Origin: Aliarcobacter sp.
GTDB taxonomy: Bacteria > Campylobacterota > Campylobacteria > Campylobacterales > Arcobacteraceae
Direction of reading: 5' to 3'
Length of the DNA: 64,000 nt
Assembly: GCA_028689025.1 (NCBI GenBank)
Contig: JAQTXA010000001.1
Span: forward strand, 1-64,000
Shown in pieces: positions 26,626 to 35,637 of this stretch (position 1 is its first letter; the number at the start of each line of letters is the position of its first letter). The notes beneath the pieces are model-generated. The model searched no databases. It had not been told where the DNA came from and saw only the letters and a list, made by a program, of their open reading frames with translations. A program made the position numbers and the translations under genes.

Positions 26626-27072
26626 TTACTTTATAGAAATATATATTTCTATTTCATCATCTTTTGAATACTTTTCAAAATCAAAATTGTATACTCTTTC
26701 ATATTCACACTCTTTTGAAGCAAAATAGTTCCAAACTTCATGCCATGCTTCTATTACAACTTTTGGAAATTCACCTTTTTTTGAAAATACCAAATATCTA
26801 TCTTTTTCTATAGTAATTGCATTTTTAAATTTTGTAACTTCAACGCCAATTGTATAATCATAGTCAGAATTTACATCTTTTTCATATTTGTTATAAACTC
26901 CATACATAGCCAAATTTCTTGACTTGTTGAATGTTTTACTTTCAATATTTTCATCTACATATCTTTGCCAAAGTTGCGGTATCTGTGCCATTGTTTCATC
27001 TAATTCTATTTTGTTGTTTGTTCTTGCTGTGATTCCCGCAACATAAAATTTTTCTAAATATTTTACTTTCAT
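26626..27072 (-). CDS. GyrI-like effector-binding domain protein (paralogue 1)
   Basis: 148 aa stand-alone GyrI-like/AraC effector-binding domain (AGITARTNN, MYGVYNKYEKD, IGVEVTKFKNAIT, DFEKYSKDDEIEIYISI). Such domains bind small hydrophobic or cationic compounds; SbmC/GyrI also protects DNA gyrase. A clear paralogue of 147 aa lies at 35638-36081 on the same strand, sharing start and end patterns. Between the two copies lies a block of accessory genes. Confidence 0.87.
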   Translation of the reverse strand: MKVKYLEKFYVAGITARTNNKIELDETMAQIPQLWQRYVDENIESKTFNKSRNLAMYGVYNKYEKDVNSDYDYTIGVEVTKFKNAITIEKDRYLVFSKKGEFPKVVIEAWHEVWNYFASKECEYERVYNFDFEKYSKDDEIEIYISIK

Positions 27073-27189
27073 CTTTTCACTTTATTAGTTAATTTTTGGA
27101 ACGTATATTACTATAATATTTTTTCATTGAGATTTACTTGTTTTTGAAGATTAATTTCAAAATATTCTATAGCTTTCATATTTGTTTTA

Positions 27190-28656
27190 TTACTTTTCAT
27201 ATTCATTAAATATATATTCGTTAAACAACTGCAATGTTGTTTTTTGATTATTAATAGAATGTTCATTTTTCAGCCATCTATATTTTGCTAATAATACTTT
27301 TAATTTACTTCTAATTTCATACAATTTATGTTGTTCTATTCCAAAACTATATACAAAAGTTATAGTTAATTGTTTGTAAAAATAATTACTCATTTCTGAA
27401 CCATCTTTAAACCATTGATTATCTATCTCTTCTAAATTATACATTGATTGATTTAATATTAATTCAATATTACTCTTTGTTAAAAACTCTCGAATATAAA
27501 CAATAACAATATCTATTACATCTGTAAGAAAAATATCTCCAAAATAATCATGATAATTTTCTATAAAATCAATCCAACGATTATGTATTCTTTGTAAAAT
27601 ATATTTTTGCTTTTCATCATCTTTCATCTTTAATACTAAATTATTAATTGATATTCTTGCTATCTCATTATTAAATCGTTCAATTTTTATAAACTTAATT
27701 AAAACATCAATTTTATTGTAAGACAGATTATCAATTGTACTTGCAAATGGCAAAAATAATTGAGGATTCCGTGAAGGATAAATAAAAAAATACTGCAAAA
27801 AGTCTTTCCAATTATTTTCATCTCTTGATAAGCTAAGAATAATTTCTGAAATCAATTCATTTTCATTTTTCAATAAGTTTTTACTAAATTGATTATTTGA
27901 ATTAAAATATACTAAACTACGAATTACATCAAATTTTAAAAAATTATTATTTGAATTAATAGCTATTTTCAATTTATCTTCTGTAGTAAAATTTTTTATT
28001 AAAAATTGAATATCCAAAGGATTTTTATTATTAATTATATTTACAAAGTCGTCAAAAAATATTTTTACAGAAACATAAGAAAGAAACTCGATATACGGTT
28101 CAGGGAAAAAACTACCTCTTCTTTCATGTGCATCTAGAAAATCATAAATTTTCTTTAAATCATTATTTTGAATTCCTAAATAATATGATTGTGTTAATTC
28201 TTTTTCTAAATGATAATACATTGGTAAATTATCTAAATTAATATTACAATCACTACTAGATATTGTTCCAATAAAAAAATCTTTTATATGGTTAAAAGAT
28301 TCAAAATATAAATTTTCATAAAGATATTTATACAAAATATTATTTATATCTTGAGCAATAGAATTGAGATAAATAATTAAAGGTATCACTTTCATTCTAG
28401 TTTTATCATTTTTTTCATGAATTACACATGATAAAAGTTTTTTAAAGATTATTACCAATTCTTCATCATCCATATGGAAATATCTTCCATAGAAATAAGC
28501 ATTTTGCATGTCATTATAAATATTTTCAAAATCTTTTTCTAAATACTTTCTTTTTTCAAAAAGTATAAAATATTTATCTAAAAAACCTATATTATTTAAA
28601 GGATTAGATATTATCTCACCAAAAATATTTTCTATTTGCTTTTCCATACTATACAT
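27190..28656 (-). CDS. Hypothetical protein coupled to the HDRF/PLD-like protein
   Basis: 488 aa, unrecognised. No signal peptide, membrane segment, Walker box or nuclease motif is visible. It appears helical, with repeated hydrophobic spacing like a HEAT/TPR-type scaffold (FNNEIARISINNLVLKM, IVYIREFLTKSNIELIL), but this is only an impression. Its start overlaps the end of the upstream gene by 25 nt (16 nt if the second Met is used), so the two are translationally coupled and likely form a two-component system. Very AT-rich, as is its partner. Confidence 0.65.
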   Translation of the reverse strand: MYSMEKQIENIFGEIISNPLNNIGFLDKYFILFEKRKYLEKDFENIYNDMQNAYFYGRYFHMDDEELVIIFKKLLSCVIHEKNDKTRMKVIPLIIYLNSIAQDINNILYKYLYENLYFESFNHIKDFFIGTISSSDCNINLDNLPMYYHLEKELTQSYYLGIQNNDLKKIYDFLDAHERRGSFFPEPYIEFLSYVSVKIFFDDFVNIINNKNPLDIQFLIKNFTTEDKLKIAINSNNNFLKFDVIRSLVYFNSNNQFSKNLLKNENELISEIILSLSRDENNWKDFLQYFFIYPSRNPQLFLPFASTIDNLSYNKIDVLIKFIKIERFNNEIARISINNLVLKMKDDEKQKYILQRIHNRWIDFIENYHDYFGDIFLTDVIDIVIVYIREFLTKSNIELILNQSMYNLEEIDNQWFKDGSEMSNYFYKQLTITFVYSFGIEQHKLYEIRSKLKVLLAKYRWLKNEHSINNQKTTLQLFNEYIFNEYEK

Positions 28657-30260
28657 TCCTCTTTTTCTAATTCATCCCATAAATTGTTAAATGCATTTAA
28701 AATATGTGTAGCATGTTTAACTTCCTGTAATATATGATGAGATTTACCCAATTGATTTACTGAAATTCCTAAAGACCAAACTTTTGGTGAATCAAGAGGA
28801 AATATTAAAAATCTATCATGAAAGTCATATCCATTATTACCAATTCTACTTCTAATTTCAAAATCTAAATATAAATCTTCTTTATCTATATTAAAAGTAT
28901 CAATCATGTCTTTTTTAACTTTTTCATTTTTTGTAAGATTTAAAAAACATATTAAAGTATATTGATAATCTATATATACATATTTCAAAATATTTTTTGT
29001 AATATTAAATTGCATATTTCTAAATACATTTTTTATTCTAGAAGAGTTTTGTTTTAACGCAGTTATAGCCTTTAATGGGATATTGGCATCTTTACTATAA
29101 TATAAAGTATTTTTCACATCATCAGCTGATAAATATGGATCCCAAAGATAAACTCCATTACTCCCATATTTATTAATCAAAGTTCTAACAACATCTAAAG
29201 CCTTTTTGTCATCACCTTCTTTTCCAAAATATTGTTGAAAAGATTTATTTTCTTCTAAATTCTTTAATTCATTTTTCGAATTTCTATCACCAATCCATGA
29301 TAAATAGTCCTTATTATGTTGAATCTTCTTTTCATTTTTTCCACTTATAGGAACTTCTATTGGATTATTATCAATTTTAAAATTTCTTTTTGACACCCCA
29401 GATGAATGCATTGACACAGAAAAATTTTTAATAATATTAAAGTTGTTTTTATAAACAAGTAAAGAAGTATTTTTATCAAAGACTTCAATAGTCGTGCCAA
29501 AACAGTCATCTAAAGGAATTATTGTTTCTTTTTTTACTTCATTCACAATTTTTTGAACTGAAATATTACCATCTATTTCTTCGTAAACTCTTATCAAAAA
29601 ATTTTCTGTTTTTTGTGAGTCGATAAAAATTTTTATCCCAGAATATCTATTTGTTATCATATTCTTAATAGTTTCAAAATCAATATTTATATCATTTCTT
29701 GGAAGTTGAAAAATTACATTTCCCAATCTATCAGATAATGTTTCTAAGTTTATAGGCAAAAATTGCAATAATTTACTAGAAAATTCTTTTAAAAGATTTT
29801 CATCTTCTATTAAAAAATCACAATATTCCTTTGACTCAACAAGATAGCTCCCATGGTTAAAATTATTTTTTAGAATAGCATTTATTTGAGGACTATTAAA
29901 TGAATCTTTTTTTTGAATACTTTGTGTTGGAAGAAGTTTTAACGGTGATATATTAATTTCTTTATCAAATTTAAAAATATTTTTTTCTTTTAATAAAATA
30001 AAAAAATCAAATGCATCTTTGATATTAATAACTCTTCTATTTATTCCCCAACTTATATTTTTAAACTTCTTAAATTTTTGTAGTTTATCTGTAAAAAGTT
30101 TATTTAAACAGTCTTGAGTTGTATTTTCAAATACAACTAAAGTAAAGATATTAAAAGGCGTTTTATTTTTCTCAAAACCCAAAATTTCGATTACTTCACA
30201 TTTATTATATAAACCAACATTTGCTTCATTTAATAAAAAATTTAATTCATTTTCATTCAT
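28632..30260 (-). CDS. Large protein with PLD-like HDRF motif (VPA1262-family-like)
   Basis: 542 aa. Residues about 1-340 are unassigned. The C-terminal part has YGSNGVYLWDPYLSADDV, then FHDRFLIFP (His481-Asp482) and WSLGISVNQLGKSHHI. His-Asp-Arg-Phe followed by Gly-x-Ser-x-Asn resembles a single degenerate phospholipase-D/HKD half-site, as in nucleases and uncharacterised bacterial proteins. I recall proteins named VPA1262 family with this layout, but could not check. First gene of the coupled pair with 27190-28656, in an accessory region, so a defence function is possible but unproven. Confidence 0.6.
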   Translation of the reverse strand: MNENELNFLLNEANVGLYNKCEVIEILGFEKNKTPFNIFTLVVFENTTQDCLNKLFTDKLQKFKKFKNISWGINRRVINIKDAFDFFILLKEKNIFKFDKEINISPLKLLPTQSIQKKDSFNSPQINAILKNNFNHGSYLVESKEYCDFLIEDENLLKEFSSKLLQFLPINLETLSDRLGNVIFQLPRNDINIDFETIKNMITNRYSGIKIFIDSQKTENFLIRVYEEIDGNISVQKIVNEVKKETIIPLDDCFGTTIEVFDKNTSLLVYKNNFNIIKNFSVSMHSSGVSKRNFKIDNNPIEVPISGKNEKKIQHNKDYLSWIGDRNSKNELKNLEENKSFQQYFGKEGDDKKALDVVRTLINKYGSNGVYLWDPYLSADDVKNTLYYSKDANIPLKAITALKQNSSRIKNVFRNMQFNITKNILKYVYIDYQYTLICFLNLTKNEKVKKDMIDTFNIDKEDLYLDFEIRSRIGNNGYDFHDRFLIFPLDSPKVWSLGISVNQLGKSHHILQEVKHATHILNAFNNLWDELEKEECIVWKSK

Positions 30261-30312
30261 TTTTTTCCAATACTTTAAAACTAATAACTATTATATCAAA
30301 AACTATTATTAC

Positions 30313-30849
30313 TTATTTTTCAACTCTAAACCCCATAACTTTGTCTTGTGTATTTTTACTATCTTCAAGTATTTGAGAGAGTATTTCAAAAGCTGTTTTT
30401 ATATTTTCACTGTTTTGATTAGTTTGATTTTGGCTTAGTTTTACATCATCTTTTAGGTTTTTTAGTTCGATTATTATGTCTTTGTAGGTTAAAGCAAATT
30501 CTCTTAGCTTTGTGAAAGTTCGCATTATATTTATAGTAACTTCTGTGGCAACTTTACTTTTAAGTACGGTTGCTAACATATATACGCCTTGTTCTGTAAA
30601 TACTTTTGTAGCTTTTCTTCTTCCACCCCAACTTGAAGTCGAAAATTTCGACTTCAAAATTTCACTCTCTTCTTCTGTAAGTTCAAAATAAAAATCATCA
30701 GGAAATTTATCGGGATTGTTTTTTACAGCTTCATTTATTCTTTTTGTTTCAACTTCATATAGTTTTGCTAAGTCACTATCTAGCATAACTTTTAAATTAC
30801 GAATTTCATAAATCCTACTTTGGATAACTTCTTGTGGTAAATTTTCCAT
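30313..30849 (-). CDS. ORF6N domain protein
   Basis: 178 aa. The ORF6N DNA-binding domain fills the first 110 residues (IRNLKVMLDSDLAKLYEVET, NEAVKNNPDKFPDDFYFELT, KVFTEQGVYMLATVLKS), followed by a coiled-coil tail ending in MGFRVEK. Such proteins are common in prophages and mobile islands as antirepressor-like factors. Single gene, 53 nt upstream of the HDRF/PLD-like gene on the same strand, so it could be its regulator. It contains a perfect 25-nt dyad. Confidence 0.92.
   Translation of the reverse strand: MENLPQEVIQSRIYEIRNLKVMLDSDLAKLYEVETKRINEAVKNNPDKFPDDFYFELTEEESEILKSKFSTSSWGGRRKATKVFTEQGVYMLATVLKSKVATEVTINIMRTFTKLREFALTYKDIIIELKNLKDDVKLSQNQTNQNSENIKTAFEILSQILEDSKNTQDKVMGFRVEK
30633..30657. 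repeat. 25-nt perfect dyad, copy 1
   Basis: TTGAAGTCGAAA-A-TTTCGACTTCAA lies inside the ORF6N coding sequence (it encodes LKSKFSTS). A near-identical dyad (23 of 25 positions) is at 31597-31621. The XRE regulator gene lies between them. Confidence 0.6.
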
Positions 30850-30935
30850 AAATTTTTCCTATGTTAATTTTTGAAAAGTTTAACTAAAATATTTATTAAT
30901 AATTAAAATTATTACAAATTGCAATATTTTTATTT

Positions 30936-31223
30936 TTATTCATACTTAATTATATATTCTTCAATATTTTTAACATCAATTTGTTCTGCTTTCAAATATT
31001 TTTCTGCATAATCTTCAAAAACTCCACTTCTTAAAAAATAGTTAAATATCTCTTTGTCTAGATATTCTTTTTCGACCATTTTATGAAATATTTTTAAAAT
31101 ATCACTCAGTTTTTGCGAATTATTAAATGAAATTAATATTTCAAATACCATTAAATAATCTTCTATTTTGAAAGATTTATTAGTTTTATCAATAAAATAT
31201 TCTGATTTTATTCTTAATTTCAT
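30936..31223 (-). CDS. Hypothetical protein, 95 aa
   Basis: Unrecognised small protein, charged, with no signal peptide or membrane helix (MKLRIKSEYFIDKTNK, ending EYIIKYE). Divergent from an XRE regulator with a 97-bp gap and 86 nt upstream of the ORF6N gene. It could be an immunity, toxin or cargo gene of the small island, but nothing in the sequence decides. Confidence 0.5.
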   Translation of the reverse strand: MKLRIKSEYFIDKTNKSFKIEDYLMVFEILISFNNSQKLSDILKIFHKMVEKEYLDKEIFNYFLRSGVFEDYAEKYLKAEQIDVKNIEEYIIKYE

Positions 31224-31320
31224 TTTTCTTATTCTTTAATGATATATGTATCGTTGAACAAATCATATCAAAGAGTATATTATCAACAACTTAAATATAT
31301 ATATCGTTAGGAAATATAAA

Positions 31321-31566
31321 ATGAATGATTTAGAACTTGAAAATTATGGTGAAAATATTTTGGATATTGTTTCTGCTAATGTAAAAAAATATAGAGAACA
31401 AAAAGGTTTAACACAAATGCAGTTGGCTTTAGAGATTGGATTAAGTGGTGGAGCATATCTTGGTCGAGCGGAAATTAGAAAAAATCATCATCATTTTAAT
31501 ATCAAACAACTTGCAAAAATTTCTAAGATTTTGGATGTTGATATTAAAAATTTTTTTGAGGAATGA
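31321..31566 (+). CDS. XRE-family HTH regulator
   Basis: 81 aa, essentially one helix-turn-helix domain (ANVKKYREQKGLTQMQLALE, then FNIKQLAKISKILDVDIKNFF). AGGAAAT precedes the ATG. The recognition region LSGGAYLGRAEIRKNHHHF is longer than usual. Divergent from the 95-aa gene and flanked by two copies of a 25-nt dyad, which are candidate binding sites though both lie in coding DNA. Likely regulator of the accessory genes around it. Confidence 0.88.
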   Translation: MNDLELENYGENILDIVSANVKKYREQKGLTQMQLALEIGLSGGAYLGRAEIRKNHHHFNIKQLAKISKILDVDIKNFFEE

Positions 31567-31580
31567 GTAAATATCTTAAA

Positions 31581-32108
31581 TTATTTCATAAAAATCTTGA
31601 AGTCGAAATTTTCGACCTTAAATTTTAAAATTAATTCCATACTAAAATTTATCAACTCAACATTTTCTCTTTTAACCAAATTTTCTCTAACTTCTTTAAA
31701 TCCAAACTTCTCAAAAAATGGCTTTGCAGTGATACTTGCATCAACTTTGATTTTATCTATTTTATTGTTTTTTGCAAGTTCTAAAATATGAGTTAATAGA
31801 AGTTTTCCTACTCCACAACCTTGATATTTAAAATGAATATAAAAACAATCAATATAACCATCATAATACTCGCAAAATCCCACCACTTCATCTTCTAGCA
31901 TACACAGATGTGGTTTTGACTTTTTAAATCTTTTTTCCCAAGTATTCAAATCATACTTTGGATTTGCCCAAGCGTTTAGTTGTTCTTTTGTGTAATCTTT
32001 TTTATTTATATTATGAACTGTATTTATAAAAAGTTCAACTATTTGTTTTAAATATTTTTTATCGTAATCAATAATAAAAAAAGATTTATTTTTAAAATTA
32101 TCTAACAC
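31581..32108 (-). CDS. GNAT-family N-acetyltransferase
   Basis: 175 aa. The acetyl-CoA loop is in YQGCGVGKLLLTHILELAK, after CMLEDEVVGFCEY and FYIHFKYQ. FFEKFGFKEV is the last GNAT motif. Start overlaps the stop of the next GNAT gene upstream by 7 nt, so the two are cotranscribed. Acceptor substrate unknown. Its last codons include the second copy of the 25-nt dyad. Confidence 0.88.
   Translation of the reverse strand: MLDNFKNKSFFIIDYDKKYLKQIVELFINTVHNINKKDYTKEQLNAWANPKYDLNTWEKRFKKSKPHLCMLEDEVVGFCEYYDGYIDCFYIHFKYQGCGVGKLLLTHILELAKNNKIDKIKVDASITAKPFFEKFGFKEVRENLVKRENVELINFSMELILKFKVENFDFKIFMK
31597..31621. repeat. 25-nt dyad, copy 2
   Basis: TTGAAGTCGAAA-T-TTTCGACCTTAA lies in the 3' end of the GNAT gene. 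It is the reverse complement of copy 1 (30633-30657) apart from two changes in the last arm. Confidence 0.55.
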
Positions 32109-32563
32109 TTATAACTCATTGGTTGATACTTTAAACCCAAATATTCACTTTCTTCACCAGTAATTTTAAAACCAAAAGATTCATAGGTTTTGATGGCATA
32201 AAGAGAGGCATTTACACTCATATTTGAAACATCGTAATGCTCTTTTATATAGTTCCAAAGCTCTTTTGCAATTCCTTTTTTATGATGTTTTGAATCTACA
32301 AAAAGATGAAAAAGTCGATTTTTATTTTTGATTGCTATAAAACCTACAATTTCATTTTCTTGTACATATACAAAATGCTCGTATTCATCACTTAAAATTC
32401 TTTCTTTGAAACTCTCTTCTAAAAGTTCATCTTCAAACCATTTTGGCACTTCTTTTTCAAAGATATAACTTGTTAATTCATTTGTTATTTGGCTTAATCT
32501 TTTAGCATCTAAAGAGTTTACTTTTTTAATATAAAATAATTTTTCATTATTTTGTTTTTTCAT
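32102..32563 (-). CDS. GNAT-family N-acetyltransferase
   Basis: 153 aa. FVDSKHHKKGIAKELWNYI is the acetyl-CoA binding loop, and YAIKTYESFGFKITG the closing motif. EHFVYVQENEIVGFIAIKN precedes it as the usual central strand. Together with the overlapping GNAT gene downstream it forms a two-gene operon; the two proteins differ and are not recent duplicates. Substrate unknown. Confidence 0.88.
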   Translation of the reverse strand: MKKQNNEKLFYIKKVNSLDAKRLSQITNELTSYIFEKEVPKWFEDELLEESFKERILSDEYEHFVYVQENEIVGFIAIKNKNRLFHLFVDSKHHKKGIAKELWNYIKEHYDVSNMSVNASLYAIKTYESFGFKITGEESEYLGLKYQPMSYKC

Positions 32564-32746
32564 ATTATTCTTTTAATTTAATTTTTGAAAATTATTGTAT
32601 CAGATATTGATATTACAATTCAAAAAAAGATTTTCGATTTATTCTATTTTTATCATTATTTTTTTATAACTTTCCCTTTTCAAAGGCAAATTAATCAAGT
32701 GTATTATGTTAAAATAGTTACTATTTTATTTTAACGGAGTAAATCG

Positions 32747-33604
32747 ATGAAACTAAAACTGCAATTAATCTTCTTATTCTTTGGCTTTTTATCTTTAAAT
32801 GCTGAGGATTTACGCTTACAAATGGATCAATTATATAAAGATATTTCAACATACAAAATCATAGATGTAAGACCGACAGATGAGTATCAAAAAGGGCATA
32901 TTAAAAATGCTTTAACTTTTCCAATTGAACTAACTTACAATGACAAATCTGTAAATGGCAGACTAACTGAACCTAATAAAATGCAAGAAACCTTGAGAAA
33001 ACAAGGTCTTGATGTAAATGACCAAGTTGTTATTTATGATGATGGTACTTTTTTTGATGCTGCTAGATTATTTTGGGGTTTAGAAGTTTATGGATTTAAA
33101 CATGTAAAACTATTAAATGGTGGTTTTGAAGAGTGGAGTGACCTTGATTTACCTATTTCAAAAGAGAATACAGAAACTAAAGAGAGTGCTTATATTGCCT
33201 CTGTTGATAATAAAAAATTAGCAACAAAATTCTCAACTCAAATTGCTACAAAAAGCCCTTTTATGCTTATTATGGATGCTAGAAGTTACAATGCATATAT
33301 TGGAGAAGAGTCAAATGCAAAAAGATTTGGTCATATTCCAGAAGCTATAAGTAGACCAGCTATTCATAATATCTCTTCAAGTAATAATTTTTCTAAATTA
33401 AAAGATATAAAAGAGCTTGAAGAACTTTATAAAGATGTGGATAAAAGCAAAAAAATTATCTCTTATTGTGATGTAGGTAAAAGTTCATCATCTAATTATT
33501 TTTCATTGCGTGAACTTGGATATGATGTGGCAAACTACGATGCTTCTTGGAAAGAGTGGGGAAATGATTCTGAACTTCCAATCGTTACTATTTCAAAAAA
33601 ATAA
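32747..33604 (+). CDS. Exported tandem rhodanese (thiosulfate/3-mercaptopyruvate sulfurtransferase type)
   Basis: 285 aa with a signal peptide (MKLKLQLIFLFFGFLSLNA). Two rhodanese domains: the first (IIDVRPTDEYQKGHIKNA, VVIYDDG) lacks the catalytic Cys, as is usual for the inactive half; the second has the active loop YCDVGKSSSS, with Cys in CxxGKS. It should transfer sulfur to cyanide or thiols in the periplasm. The EAL gene starts 3 nt after its stop, a link between sulfur transfer and c-di-GMP signalling that is unexplained. Confidence 0.9.
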   Translation: MKLKLQLIFLFFGFLSLNAEDLRLQMDQLYKDISTYKIIDVRPTDEYQKGHIKNALTFPIELTYNDKSVNGRLTEPNKMQETLRKQGLDVNDQVVIYDDGTFFDAARLFWGLEVYGFKHVKLLNGGFEEWSDLDLPISKENTETKESAYIASVDNKKLATKFSTQIATKSPFMLIMDARSYNAYIGEESNAKRFGHIPEAISRPAIHNISSSNNFSKLKDIKELEELYKDVDKSKKIISYCDVGKSSSSNYFSLRELGYDVANYDASWKEWGNDSELPIVTISKK

Positions 33605-33607
33605 TAC

Positions 33608-35596
33608 ATGTGGAATAAATTTAATATAAAACTACAATTAACAATCTTTATGGTTGTTATAATTTGTGTGGTTGAATTATCTACACTTTATTTTGTAAAC
33701 CAATATCAAAAAAAAGAGAATAAAGAAAATGCACTTGTAGAAGTTGATACAATTACAAAATCTTTAAATAATGATTTAATCAAAATTATCTTAAATCCAA
33801 ATGCAGATGTGGTTTCAGATATTTCATATAGACTTACAGCATTTAGCAAAGTAAAAGGTCTACTTTTAACAAATGAAAATAAAAATGGCATTTTTAAATA
33901 TTCAAATATTGACAAAATACAGAGTGAGCAGGATGTTATATTTTCTAAAAAAATCATATTTTCAAAAGATGATTTACTTATGAAAGAAGAGATAATTGCA
34001 GAGGGTTATACTTTTGGTTATGCACTTTTTAATATTGACCTAAGTAGCTATCAAAAAAAACAGATGGAAACTACTTATACTATTTTGTCAATTTTTCCTT
34101 TTGCTTTAGTTTTTGGTTTGATTCTTAGTCTATTTTTAAGTAGAAGTTATACAAAACCATTTATTAGTCTAATAGATGCCATGAAAAAAAGTGACCCAAC
34201 AAATGACAAAATCATAAAAGTAGAAACAAGCGCAAACAATGAAATAAAAGAGTTATTTGATGGCTTTAACAACCAAATGAATCAAATATCTAGCTCTACA
34301 AAAGAGCTTCATTTTCAAGCTACACATGACCAGTTAACAAATATTTTTAATAGATTTTATATGGAAAATAGTTTGAAAAACTCTTTAAAACAAGAGAATA
34401 AAAATGGTTACAATCTATTATATTTAGACATTGACCAATTTAAATTGATAAATGATTCAGCAGGTTATCAAGCAGGTGATGAACTTTTAAAAATGATAGT
34501 TGGTTATTTTCAAACTTCCCTACCAAAAAATGCCTCTTTTGCAAGGGTTGATGGAAATGGTTTTATGGTACTTCTTAGTGATTCAACCCAAGAAGAAGGA
34601 GAATCATTTTTACAAGAGAGTTTAGAAAAACTAAAAGATTTTAGATTCTCACACCATAATGAAACTTTTAGTGTCTCTGCATCAATTTCCCTTGTTTATT
34701 TTAAAGCATTTGAATACACATTAAAAGAGCTTTTAAAAGCTAGTTCAACTGCACTTTATACAGCAAAAGAAAAAGGTAGAAATAAATCTCATATTTATAA
34801 TAAAAGTGATGAAACTATCAAAAGATTTTCAAGGGAACAACAAAGCGCTCAGCTTATAAAAGAAGCCCTAAGAGATGGACCAGCAAGATTTGAGCTGTTT
34901 GCCCAAGATATTGTTCCACTACAAAAACAAAGTGATAAAATCGGTTATGAAATACTTATTCGTATGTGGGATAAAGATAATAATTTCATCGCACCTGATA
35001 GCTTTTTACCAGCAGCTGAGAGATACCAACTTATGAGTGAAATAGACGTTTATGTACTTTGGACTTATTTAGAAACTGTTACAAAAGATAGAGCGCATAT
35101 TGAAAAACTGCACTCTGCACATATCAATCTTGCAGGTTCTAGTTTAAATAATCCAGATTTCCAAGCAAAAGTAAAAGAGGCAATCGAACACTTCGATTTC
35201 CCTTGGGAAAAACTTGAATTAGAAATAACAGAGAGTTCAGCAATTGGAAGTTTTAATATGGCAAATGAGTTTATAACTTGGCTAAAAAGCAAAAAAATAG
35301 GACTAGCTCTTGATGATTTTGGTACAGGAATGGCCTCTTTTGAATACTTAAAAAGTATGCCTTTTGATGTGGTAAAAATTGATGGAAGTTTTATTAAAGA
35401 TATGCACAAAGACCCTATTGATAAAGCAGTTATAAAATATATTCAAGAAATTGCAACACTGAAAAATCAAGAAACAGTTGCAGAATATGTTGAAACAAAA
35501 GAAGATGTGGAAGAGTTAACAAAAATAGGAATAACTTACGGCCAAGGATATTATCTTGGAAAACCAAGAGCTCTTAGTAGTTGGCTTAGTAATTAA
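33608..35596 (+). CDS. Membrane GGDEF–EAL protein, likely c-di-GMP phosphodiesterase
   Basis: 662 aa. Two membrane helices (about residues 10-28 and 158-180) enclose a periplasmic sensor; then a GGDEF domain whose active site is degenerate (DGNGF in place of GGDEF), and an EAL domain with its catalytic residues kept: EILIRMW, HINLAGS, LEITES, LDDFGTG, VVKIDGSFI, VAEYVE and GQGYYLG. It should therefore hydrolyse c-di-GMP, with the GGDEF half perhaps binding GTP as a regulator. Operon with the exported rhodanese. A terminator follows. Confidence 0.92.
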   Translation: MWNKFNIKLQLTIFMVVIICVVELSTLYFVNQYQKKENKENALVEVDTITKSLNNDLIKIILNPNADVVSDISYRLTAFSKVKGLLLTNENKNGIFKYSNIDKIQSEQDVIFSKKIIFSKDDLLMKEEIIAEGYTFGYALFNIDLSSYQKKQMETTYTILSIFPFALVFGLILSLFLSRSYTKPFISLIDAMKKSDPTNDKIIKVETSANNEIKELFDGFNNQMNQISSSTKELHFQATHDQLTNIFNRFYMENSLKNSLKQENKNGYNLLYLDIDQFKLINDSAGYQAGDELLKMIVGYFQTSLPKNASFARVDGNGFMVLLSDSTQEEGESFLQESLEKLKDFRFSHHNETFSVSASISLVYFKAFEYTLKELLKASSTALYTAKEKGRNKSHIYNKSDETIKRFSREQQSAQLIKEALRDGPARFELFAQDIVPLQKQSDKIGYEILIRMWDKDNNFIAPDSFLPAAERYQLMSEIDVYVLWTYLETVTKDRAHIEKLHSAHINLAGSSLNNPDFQAKVKEAIEHFDFPWEKLELEITESSAIGSFNMANEFITWLKSKKIGLALDDFGTGMASFEYLKSMPFDVVKIDGSFIKDMHKDPIDKAVIKYIQEIATLKNQETVAEYVETKEDVEELTKIGITYGQGYYLGKPRALSSWLSN

Positions 35597-35601
35597 AGAA
35601 A

Positions 35602-35629
35602 AAATCAAAGAATGAATTTTCTTTGATTT
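35602..35629. terminator. Bidirectional terminator hairpin
   Basis: Stem AAATCAAAGAA / TTCTTTGATTT with a 6-nt loop, followed by CTTATCTTTT on the plus strand, between the EAL gene and the convergent GyrI-like gene. Confidence 0.65.
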
Positions 35630-35637
35630 CTTATCTT

